A DNA stretch of 5,447 bases from contig JAAYUR010000144.1 of assembly GCA_012517645.1 (NCBI GenBank), positions 1 to 5,447 on the forward strand, in the 5' to 3' direction. Each line of letters begins with the position of its first letter. Position 1 is the first letter of the stretch. This document shows, one piece after another, positions 1 through 5,424 of this stretch. The translations under genes and the position numbers were made by a program. The DNA comes from Treponema sp. (GTDB taxonomy: Bacteria; Spirochaetota; Spirochaetia; Treponematales; UBA12059). Under the pieces are notes generated by a model. It was given only the letters and a program-made list of their open reading frames with translations. It was not told where the DNA came from and did not search any database.

Positions 1-2
1 AC

Positions 3-647
3 TCCCCCAATCTCAAGAGGGATCTTTTGTATTCTACGGAGCGTCGAATCCGCCGAATCCTGGATCGCGAACCGGATCCGGCCGTCCGGGACACCCTGTC
101 CTGGGTTCTTACCCTGATGCGGCTCTTCCCGGGGGATGTCGGAGCCCTGACCCCCCTGATCCTGAACCACTTCCGACTGCGGCCCGGCCAGGCAGTCTTC
201 ATAGAACCCGGACAGATCCACGCCTACCTGCGCGGAACGGGCCTGGAGATCATGGCGAACTCGGACAACGTCCTCCGCGGAGCCCTTACCGCCAAGACCA
301 TCGACATCCCGGAGCTCCTGTCCGTCGTTTCCTTCAACCCGACAAGCCTGCGAATCCTAAGCCCCGATCGATCGGGCCCCTCGGTGGAAAGCTATCCGTC
401 CGGGGCCTCCGAATTCCGTCTGGACCGCCTGAACCTCGAGGTCGGTCACGAGATTCGGAGAGGCCTGCCCGGACCCGAGATCCTTCTCTGCCTTGAGGGG
501 TGGCTGACGATCACTGAGACCCGCGACGGCTCGACACGGGGAGGACTGGCCCTGGAGCGGGGGGGCTGCGCCTTCATTACCGCCGACGTACGGGACTATG
601 CCCTGGGGGGGAAGGGTCTGGCGTTCCGGGCCGGGGTCACGGCGTGA
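3..647 (+). CDS. manA: Mannose-6-phosphate isomerase, type I, C-terminal part (5' end outside window)
   Basis: Type I phosphomannose isomerase interconverts fructose-6-phosphate and mannose-6-phosphate in the cytoplasm, a zinc-dependent step leading to GDP-mannose or mannose use. The frame is open from the left edge, so the gene is truncated by the window; a TTG at 27 is in frame but is not a credible start, because the conserved domain is already under way. The family signature is clear: VFIEPGQIHAYLRG (nt 195-236), whose His (codon 219-221) corresponds to a zinc ligand, then GLEIMANSDNVLRG and DIPELL. A C-terminal cupin-like section follows, containing EILLCLEGWLTI and ending at LAFRAGV. 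Two signature positions are unusual: the common RGGLTPKH reads RGALTAKT here. The stop overlaps the next start by 4 nt (GTGA), which suggests translational coupling. Family assignment is secure; the missing N-terminal half carries the other metal ligands and cannot be checked. Confidence 0.93.
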   Translation, partial: SPNLKRDLLYSTERRIRRILDREPDPAVRDTLSWVLTLMRLFPGDVGALTPLILNHFRLRPGQAVFIEPGQIHAYLRGTGLEIMANSDNVLRGALTAKTIDIPELLSVVSFNPTSLRILSPDRSGPSVESYPSGASEFRLDRLNLEVGHEIRRGLPGPEILLCLEGWLTITETRDGSTRGGLALERGGCAFITADVRDYALGGKGLAFRAGVTA

Positions 648-1159
648 CGATCTGGGCGGACGCGGATTCCCTGCCCGCGGCGGTTCGAGAGATCCTGGCC
701 AGGAGGGCGCGCCCGGCGGAGCGGGCATCGACGGCGGAGGAGCCGGGCGAACCGGGTGCCCCGTCAGCCCGGGACGGGATCCGAGTCGTCTTCGCCGCCG
801 GTCGTCCGCTATCCGTGCCTCCGGGCGCGGAATTCCTCCTAGTGAAGGAAGAGGGCCCGGACGCCGTGGACGCGAGGATCGAAGCCCTGGCGAAGCCGGG
901 GGACTTGGTGGTGACCCGGGACATACCCTTCGCGGCCCGCTTGGCCGAAGCGGGGCTCGCGGTGATCAACGACCGGGGCGACGAGTGGACCGCGGACACC
1001 GTGCGGGAGCGCCGTTCGAACCGGGATTTCATGGAAGGGCTCCGCTCCGCGGGGCTTGCCCGGATGAACCGGGCCCGCACCTGGGGCCCCCGGGAAAAGA
1101 AGGCCTTCGCGGATACCCTGGATAGGGTTCTACGAAGGTTGGTAAACGGTAGACAGTAA
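644..1159 (+). CDS. DUF188 / UPF0178 family protein (YaiI/YqxD-like, PIN-like fold)
   Basis: This 171-residue protein belongs to the DUF188 (YaiI/YqxD, UPF0178) family, which has a PIN-like nuclease fold but no settled function. Family landmarks appear in order: IWADADSLP (3-11) with the paired acidic residues D6 and D8, GPDAVDARI (71-79), GDLVVTRDIPFAARL (86-100), NDRG (109-112), RERRSNRDFMEGLRSAG (121-137) and a C-terminal KKAFADTLDRVL helix. Between the first helix and the second strand (about residues 22-44) lies a Pro/Gly/Ala/Glu-rich stretch roughly 17-20 residues longer than in E. coli YaiI as I recall it. The GTG start is chosen because the DAD motif begins four codons later and GTGA overlaps the manA stop; only a weak G-run precedes it. 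The last residues, VNGRQ, and the TAA stop are encoded by heptamer repeats and are probably not ancestral. It is likely co-transcribed with manA, although no functional link is evident. Confidence 0.9.
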   Translation: MTIWADADSLPAAVREILARRARPAERASTAEEPGEPGAPSARDGIRVVFAAGRPLSVPPGAEFLLVKEEGPDAVDARIEALAKPGDLVVTRDIPFAARLAEAGLAVINDRGDEWTADTVRERRSNRDFMEGLRSAGLARMNRARTWGPREKKAFADTLDRVLRRLVNGRQ

Positions 1160-1163
1160 ACGG
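1143..1163 (+). repeat. Three tandem heptamers (TRRACRG type) containing the DUF188 gene stop codon
   Basis: Three contiguous heptamers are present: TAAACGG (1143-1149), TAGACAG (1150-1156) and TAAACGG (1157-1163). The stop of the DUF188 gene is the TAA at 1157-1159. Each unit begins with a stop triplet, and a 7-nt period shifts frame by one, so the array places stops in all three plus-strand frames. The same heptamer type occurs at 1235-1262 (opposite strand) and in looser form at 5395-5420. Function is unknown. Confidence 0.75.
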
Positions 1164-1203
1164 AAGCATTCCACCGGATACGGATGCGTCGACCGCCCAT
1201 GCG

Positions 1204-1225
1204 GCTTCATGCAACCGCATGAAGC
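1204..1225. terminator. Perfect 9-bp hairpin between convergent genes, possible bidirectional terminator
   Basis: GCTTCATGC (1204-1212) pairs perfectly with GCATGAAGC (1217-1225) around the tetraloop AACC. An overlapping, mutually exclusive 7-bp stem, CATGCGG (1198-1204) with CCGCATG (1215-1221), also exists. The hairpin sits in the 86-nt gap between the convergent DUF188 and mtgA stops, where a shared terminator would be expected. No T-tract follows in either direction, so a classic intrinsic terminator is not shown; it could instead be an RNA 3'-end stabiliser or the core of a small repeat element. Confidence 0.5.
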
Positions 1226-1234
1226 GTCTCACTT

Positions 1235-1269
1235 CCGTACACTGTTCACTGTTCACCGTCCACTGCCCC
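1235..1269 (-). repeat. Tandem heptamer array (TRRACRG type) containing the mtgA stop codon
   Basis: Read on the minus strand (the mtgA sense), the units are a degenerate GGGGCAG (1269-1263), then TGGACGG (1262-1256), TGAACAG (1255-1249), TGAACAG (1248-1242) and TGTACGG (1241-1235). The mtgA stop is the TGA at 1248-1246. The array encodes the C-terminal residues VDGEQ, nearly identical to the VNGRQ tail of the convergent DUF188 protein. Both arrays are followed by AAG in their own sense, so together they form an imperfect inverted repeat around the central hairpin. Confidence 0.72.
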
Positions 1270-2169
1270 GTACTTACCCACCAGGTACTGGTACCTCGTC
1301 CGGAGTATGCCGTTCTTGTGCAGGGTCTCCGGCGTATAGCGGATGGGGGACGAGAGCAGTGCGACCAATCGGGCGGTCTGGTCCAGATCCAGCCGGGCCA
1401 GGCTTTTCCCGTAGAACTTCCGTGCCGCGGCCTCGATTCCGAACACCCCCTTGCCCCACTCCGCCCAGGACAGGTAGATCTCCAGGATTCTCTCCTTGGG
1501 AAGGATCAGCTCCATCTCGACCGTGGCGATGAGCTCGAGGTATTTTCGGAGGTAGTTTTTAAAGGGCACCAGGAAGAGGGTGCGCGCGGTCTGCATGGAA
1601 AGGGTTGATCCTCCGTACAGAGGTCTGCCCACCTGACGGTTGACCTGCCGGGCGTATTGAATGGCGTCGAAGTCCACTCCGTGATGGCTGTAGAATTTTC
1701 CGTCCTCGACGGAAACCACCATGCGCCGGACCAGGGACGGGACCTTGGCCAGCCGGACGTTCCGCTGGGGCGACAGCTTCCAGCCGTCCACGGCGGAACG
1801 GTAGGCCATCAGGACGGTTATCGGGGGATCGACGCGCCGATAGACCAGAAGCAGGCAGGCCGTCGTCAGGATGTACCATGCGTGGACCAGGGCGACCCAG
1901 CGCAGGGCCGTCCTCAGGAAGGCTCTTAGCCTATAGGTTCCGGCACGGTACCGCTCCGGCTTTGGCGATTCCCGCGCGGGACTTTCGCTTCCCTCATCGG
2001 GCGCGGCCTTCGACACGGTCTTCCGGGACCTCCGCTTTCGGGAGGACGAAAAACCGGGGAGTATCCCGAGCTCCTTTCCGCGCTCCCCCAGGGCGGCGGC
2101 GCAGGCGCGTCGGGTTCGTCGTTCCAGAGAAGGGCCGAATAGGAATACCGCGAGAGGTGTCGTATCCAT
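1246..2169 (-). CDS. mtgA: Monofunctional peptidoglycan glycosyltransferase (GT51)
   Basis: GT51 enzymes polymerise lipid II into glycan strands at the outer face of the inner membrane. Counted from the ATG at 2169 (307 aa), the protein has a basic N-terminal region (about 1-88), one membrane segment (about 91-111, VALVHAWYILTTACLLLVY) followed by YRRVDPP as in MtgA proteins, and then the GT51 motifs: EDGKFYSHHGVDF (155-167, E155 the expected catalytic Glu), GGSTLSMQTARTLFL (186-200), RKYLE (208-212, second key Glu), KERILEIYLS (225-234) and GIEAAARKFYGKS (244-256). It ends soon after LLSSPIRYTP with no transpeptidase domain, so it is monofunctional. An in-frame ATG at 2247 would add 26 unremarkable residues. 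I prefer 2169 because GGAG lies 13 nt upstream and a candidate promoter overlaps the 2247 start, but the spacing is long and the choice is unsettled. The N-terminal extension, rich in Arg, Lys, Ser and Pro, is longer than in E. coli MtgA (about 242 aa). The C-terminus is encoded by heptamer repeats. Confidence 0.92.
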   Translation of the reverse strand: MDTTPLAVFLFGPSLERRTRRACAAALGERGKELGILPGFSSSRKRRSRKTVSKAAPDEGSESPARESPKPERYRAGTYRLRAFLRTALRWVALVHAWYILTTACLLLVYRRVDPPITVLMAYRSAVDGWKLSPQRNVRLAKVPSLVRRMVVSVEDGKFYSHHGVDFDAIQYARQVNRQVGRPLYGGSTLSMQTARTLFLVPFKNYLRKYLELIATVEMELILPKERILEIYLSWAEWGKGVFGIEAAARKFYGKSLARLDLDQTARLVALLSSPIRYTPETLHKNGILRTRYQYLVGKYGAVDGEQ

Positions 2170-2237
2170 GGATAGGGAGAATCTCCGAATCGAGGCTCTA
2201 TCAGGGCATGGCAGCGAAGGTCCGCTTTCCGGCAAGA

Positions 2238-2266
2238 ACCATACCATGGAACAGATCTCTTGAAAA
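2238..2266 (-). promoter_or_regulatory. Weak sigma-70-like promoter candidate for mtgA
   Basis: On the minus strand TTTTCA (2266-2261) is separated by 17 nt from TATGGT (2243-2238); each box matches consensus at four of six positions. Transcription would begin near 2231, about 60 nt before the ATG at 2169 and inside the longer alternative frame from 2247. This is a motif match only and such matches arise by chance. Confidence 0.3.
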
Positions 2267-2306
2267 AGCGGGGCCGCCGCCGGCCAACCCCGTCCGGGAA
2301 ACTTCC

Positions 2307-2336
2307 TTGACAGAAGCGCCGCAGGCTCCTTAGATT
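2307..2336 (+). promoter_or_regulatory. Sigma-70-like promoter for the M16 peptidase pair
   Basis: A perfect -35 hexamer TTGACA (2307-2312) lies 18 nt before TAGATT (2331-2336; four of six matches to TATAAT), in the divergent region upstream of the first M16 gene. The predicted start near 2343 gives a leader of about 40 nt ending in a strong ribosome binding site. The AT content around the -10 stands out from the GC-rich surroundings. No operator-like palindrome was obvious beside it. Confidence 0.55.
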
Positions 2337-2366
2337 TGGTTCTTGGCAGCCGTAGCCGTCCCGGCT

Positions 2367-2373
2367 GGGGAGG
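2367..2373 (+). promoter_or_regulatory. Strong ribosome binding site of the first M16 gene
   Basis: GGGGAGG sits 7 nt before the ATG at 2381. This supports that ATG over the upstream in-frame TTG at 2336, which would place a non-signal-like stretch before the signal peptide and overlaps the predicted -10 box. Confidence 0.75.
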
Positions 2374-2380
2374 TTCCTGG

Positions 2381-3838
2381 ATGAAAAAAGTCTTCCTGCT
2401 TCTTTCCGTGTTCCTGGTTCTGTCCGGTCCCGCCGCGTTTTCCGAGCCGACCGCCGTTCCGGGCTTGTACCGTTATGTACTGGACAACGGTCTTGAGCTC
2501 TTTGTGCTGGAAAATCCCTCCGCTCCCTTGGCGTACATCGAGATCGCCATTCGGGGAGGAGGCATAGCCCAGACGCCGGAGAGCGCCGGGGTATTCCATT
2601 TCTACGAGCACATGATGTTCAAGGGGAACTCCAAATACCGCACCGCCGCGGAGGTGAGTTCCGCCTACCTGGATCTGGGGGTGCCGTCCTGGAACGGTTC
2701 CACCGGGTCCGAATACGTCAATTACTACTTCACCGTCCCCTCCGACCGATTGAAGGAGGGGCTGGAGTTCTGGTCCTACGCGATTCGGGAACCCCTGCTC
2801 GATCCGGGAGAGATAGAGTCGGAAAAGGGAGTCGTGATCAGCGAGATCACCGGGAACTATTCCGAGCCCCGCAGCATCTTCGCGGCCGGCATCGACAGAA
2901 GGCTGTTCCCCAAATACCCCTGGCGCAGGGATCCCGGCGGAAGCGTGGATGCCATCCGGGGAGTCACGGCGGAAAAACTCAGGGCCATGCAGAGAACCTA
3001 CTACATCCCGAACAACGCCGCACTCTTCGTGGGCGGGGACGTCAGGGCGGACACGGTATACCAACTGGTCAAGGAGGTCTACGGCTCCTGGGAACGGGGC
3101 CCCGATCCCTGGGCCAAACCCCAGGACCCCCAGGCCTTCCCGGCGGTTCGGAAGACCACCTTCTTGGTCTACCCGGATCCCACCGTGAATCCCAGGTTCG
3201 GCATCGTCCAGATCTACTATCGGGGTCCGGATGTCGGCCGGGATCCCGCGTCCACCTATGCCGCGGACGTCTGGGGATACCTGGTCGACAACCCCTCGGG
3301 CAGGTACAAGAAGGCCCTGGTCGGATCGGACTTGGGGATTCCCGCACCGAATTATACCGGCGCTTACTACTGGACTCAGAAAGACGGCGGCCAGATCGTG
3401 TTCTGGGCCTACCTTCTGTCAAAGCCCGGACAAAGCTTCGCGCCGAGAATCCAACAACTCAAGGAAAAGATCCGGGCTTCCGAGTTGACCAACATGAAGA
3501 TCGACCGGGCCTACTTCTCCGATGCGGAGTACGAGACGGTCAAGCGACTGATCGAGAACCAGCGGATCCTGGAACTAGAGACGGTGGACGGTTTTCTGGG
3601 AACCCTTCGGTTCTGGTGGGCCTCCGCCTCCACGGACTATTTCTTCGGATACGTCGACAACATGAAGAAGGTGGGGTACCGGGAGATTTCAGCGTTCCTG
3701 GACCGCTATATCCACAAGAACCCGGAAATCGTGGCCGTCCGCGTCCATCCCAGCGTATTCGAGGCCGAGAAAAAAGCGTTCGCCGACGCCGGCTTCGAGA
3801 CTCTGGGGGCGGACAACGCCTTCTGGTGGAAAAAATGA
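2381..3838 (+). CDS. M16 family zinc metallopeptidase, catalytic subunit, exported
   Basis: A 485-residue exported M16 (insulinase/processing-peptidase family) protein. The N-terminus MKKVFLLLSVFLVLSG is a typical signal peptide, with likely signal peptidase I cleavage near AFS|E (21/22), so the protein should act in the periplasm. The first M16 half spans about 30-220. It has the inverted zinc motif HFYEH (H73, E76, H77) in HFYEHMMFKGN, then ESEKGVVISEI (146-156), where E155 lies 78 residues after H77 and fits the distal zinc ligand, with E148 seven residues earlier as in pitrilysin-type enzymes. The active site therefore looks complete. The second half (about 255-460) resembles the M16 C-terminal domain but lacks the usual REKxGxxY motif; the corresponding place reads about GRYKKALVGSDLGIP. 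Length fits two LuxS/MPP-like domains. The partner gene follows after 17 nt, so the two probably work as a heteromer. The physiological substrate cannot be read from the sequence; misfolded or small envelope peptides are plausible. Confidence 0.92.
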   Translation: MKKVFLLLSVFLVLSGPAAFSEPTAVPGLYRYVLDNGLELFVLENPSAPLAYIEIAIRGGGIAQTPESAGVFHFYEHMMFKGNSKYRTAAEVSSAYLDLGVPSWNGSTGSEYVNYYFTVPSDRLKEGLEFWSYAIREPLLDPGEIESEKGVVISEITGNYSEPRSIFAAGIDRRLFPKYPWRRDPGGSVDAIRGVTAEKLRAMQRTYYIPNNAALFVGGDVRADTVYQLVKEVYGSWERGPDPWAKPQDPQAFPAVRKTTFLVYPDPTVNPRFGIVQIYYRGPDVGRDPASTYAADVWGYLVDNPSGRYKKALVGSDLGIPAPNYTGAYYWTQKDGGQIVFWAYLLSKPGQSFAPRIQQLKEKIRASELTNMKIDRAYFSDAEYETVKRLIENQRILELETVDGFLGTLRFWWASASTDYFFGYVDNMKKVGYREISAFLDRYIHKNPEIVAVRVHPSVFEAEKKAFADAGFETLGADNAFWWKK

Positions 3839-3841
3839 TGC

Positions 3842-3846
3842 GAGGA
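3842..3846 (+). promoter_or_regulatory. Ribosome binding site deciding the start of the second M16 gene
   Basis: GAGGA lies 9 nt before the ATG at 3856. Two other in-frame ATGs precede it, at 3835 (overlapping the previous stop as ATGA, with a GGTGG upstream) and at 3838. The 3856 start gives the more usual lipoprotein signal length, so it is preferred, but coupled initiation at 3835 is a real alternative and would only add MMRGCKT. Confidence 0.5.
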
Positions 3847-3855
3847 TGCAAGACA

Positions 3856-5397
3856 ATGACACCCAACAAGCTTCGTGCCACCCCCGTTCGAACCGTCAAT
3901 AAAGCCGCCTTTTTGGCGGTGTTGCTCATGGCGTTGACGACCGGCTGCGTATCCTCACCCTCGACTTCCGAAGGTGCATCCCCGGGCCGGATAGGATCCT
4001 CGACCCCGGAATCCGTTTCCGGAGCGCCCGGAGAACGAAGCGCCGCGAAGGCCCCGGCCTCACCCGAAACCTTCGAACCGGGTCCCTTCTACAAAGCCAA
4101 CATAGGGGACTTCGAGACCCGGACCCTTTCCAACGGAATCAAGCTCTACGTGAAGAGAAACCGCGCAAACCGGGTCCTGAATCTCAAGCTCGTGATTTTG
4201 GGCGGGGCCTCCAGGGTTCCCCGGGACAAGGCGGGCCTGGACGGCACGACGCTGTCCCTCCTTTCCCGAGGCTCCGCCGCCTATTCCTACGAGTCCATCC
4301 TGGACGCGGAATACCGGACCTCATCCTCGATCTCGTATTCGTCGGGATACGATTACTCGAGCTACGACCTGAACTGCATCGACACCTACTTCCCGGAGCT
4401 CCTGGAGATCTACCTGGACGGCTTCCTCCGTCCCGCGTTCCGGCCCGAGCGGTTCCAGGATGTGCGGAATGAGGCGGCCCAGGCCCAGGAAGCCCGTATG
4501 GGGGATCCCGACCAACGGGGTCGCTACCTGGGGACACAGGCTATCTTCGCGGGCCATCCCTACGCCTCCGACCCCTCGGGCACGCCGGAATCCCTGGATT
4601 CCATCACGATCGAGGATGTCCGGGCCCACCACGGCTCCCTGCTCAACGCGGACAGGATCTTCCTGGCCGCGGTAGGGAACTTCGACGTGGACGCCCTGGC
4701 GGCCCGATTGGAAACGGCCCTGGGGACACTCCCAAGAAAGGGATCCGCAGCTCCCGTTTCCGAACCGCCCAAGACCTCCGGCCCCCCCATCCTGGAAGCC
4801 CACCCGGCTTCCGAGGGGGTGGCCTATATCCAGGGATATTTCCGCATCCCCGGCCGGCAGGACAAGGACTACATTCCCTTCGCCATAGCCGCGGACATGC
4901 TGGACGACCTGATGTTCAACGTGGTCCGGGAGAAATACGGGGCCTGCTATTCCGTGGGGGCGATCTTCCGGCCCGCGGCGGCCTCCTACGGGATCCTCTG
5001 GATCTACCAGGCCTCGGACATCGAGGGGATCCGGAAGTACGTGAAGGAAGCCGCGGACTACCTGGCGCAGGGAAAGCTGATCCGGTCCAAGGATGCTTCG
5101 GGACAGTACGTCCTGGCCTCCATCGAAGACCGGCTCCCCGCGTACCGGAGCAAGTACGTGAACGCCGTCTTCGCAAACCAGCGGACCAACTCGGACATCG
5201 CCGCCCAGGTCGTGCGGAGCGTCGTTTACGCCGGGGATCCCGCGGACTACCTGAGGACCCCGGACCGCATACATGCCGTGACGCCGGCGGACATACGCCG
5301 GGTGTACAAGACCTGGTTCCTGGACCAGAGCTTCCGGTGGGTGATCGTCAGCGACGAGGCGGGATTGAAGCGGGTGCCGGCGGAGGAGTATCGGTAA
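3856..5397 (+). CDS. M16 family peptidase-like lipoprotein, inactive partner subunit
   Basis: A 513-residue M16 homologue. From the ATG at 3856 it has a basic n-region, a hydrophobic stretch AAFLAVLLMALTTG and Cys31, giving a lipobox LTTGC with Leu at -4 rather than -3: a relaxed form, so lipidation is likely but not certain. A Ser/Pro/Gly/Ala-rich tether (about 32-75) leads to the first M16 half, starting around FETRTLSNGIKLYVKRN. Where active members carry HxxEH it reads GLDGTTLSLLSRGS (127-140), with G130, L133 and S134 in the three key positions, so zinc binding is lost. The C-terminal half retains NVVREKYGACYSVG (355-368), with R358 and Y365 matching the Arg/Tyr pair known in non-catalytic partners of M16B heterodimers. 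This complements the upstream subunit, which has HxxEH but no such motif. It probably anchors the enzyme to a membrane and helps hold substrate. Whether it faces the inner or outer membrane cannot be decided. Confidence 0.9.
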   Translation: MTPNKLRATPVRTVNKAAFLAVLLMALTTGCVSSPSTSEGASPGRIGSSTPESVSGAPGERSAAKAPASPETFEPGPFYKANIGDFETRTLSNGIKLYVKRNRANRVLNLKLVILGGASRVPRDKAGLDGTTLSLLSRGSAAYSYESILDAEYRTSSSISYSSGYDYSSYDLNCIDTYFPELLEIYLDGFLRPAFRPERFQDVRNEAAQAQEARMGDPDQRGRYLGTQAIFAGHPYASDPSGTPESLDSITIEDVRAHHGSLLNADRIFLAAVGNFDVDALAARLETALGTLPRKGSAAPVSEPPKTSGPPILEAHPASEGVAYIQGYFRIPGRQDKDYIPFAIAADMLDDLMFNVVREKYGACYSVGAIFRPAAASYGILWIYQASDIEGIRKYVKEAADYLAQGKLIRSKDASGQYVLASIEDRLPAYRSKYVNAVFANQRTNSDIAAQVVRSVVYAGDPADYLRTPDRIHAVTPADIRRVYKTWFLDQSFRWVIVSDEAGLKRVPAEEYR

Positions 5398-5420
5398 ACG
5401 GTGGAGATGGACGGTGGAGC
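5395..5420 (+). repeat. Degenerate heptamer-type repeat at the stop of the second M16 gene
   Basis: TAAACGG (5395-5401, containing the TAA stop) is followed by TGGAGA (5402-5407), TGGACGG (5408-5414) and TGGAGC (5415-5420). Seen another way, ACGGTGGAG is directly repeated at 5398-5406 and 5411-5419, with a 13-nt period (7+6). It resembles the arrays at 1143-1163 and 1235-1262 in unit, sense relative to the upstream gene and position at the stop, but is less regular. Confidence 0.55.
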
Positions 5421-5424
5421 CGAT

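Noticed and set aside
598..1125. Alternative plus-strand frame across the DUF188 gene
   Set aside because: Its product is Gly/Arg/Pro-rich with no motif, while the GTG frame at 644 encodes a full DUF188 family protein.
1143..1269. CRISPR array or transposon-end reading of the heptamer repeats
   Set aside because: Units are 7 nt and contiguous with no spacers, there is no transposase and no target-site duplication could be seen.
2266..2300. GC-rich inverted repeat (CGGGG with CCCCG, and GGCC with GGCC) in the divergent region, considered as an operator or terminator
   Set aside because: The arms are only 4-5 bp and the stretch is nearly pure G/C, so short complementary arms are expected by chance.
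1657..2333. Plus-strand open frames opposite mtgA
   Set aside because: The minus strand encodes all GT51 motifs in order; the plus-strand frames have no support.
2330..3064. Open frame of 244 codons on the minus strand, antisense to the first M16 gene
   Set aside because: It mirrors the conserved M16 catalytic domain and shows no family motifs, so it is a shadow frame.
3616..3855. Upstream in-frame extension of the second M16 gene into the first
   Set aside because: The extension overlaps the conserved end of the first M16 protein in another frame and would bury the lipoprotein signal inside the chain; starts at 3835-3856 are far better.
4321..5274. Long open frame (317 codons) on the minus strand, antisense to the second M16 gene
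   Set aside because: It lies opposite a clearly coding M16 gene, has no recognisable motif, and long antisense open frames are expected in GC-rich codon-biased DNA.
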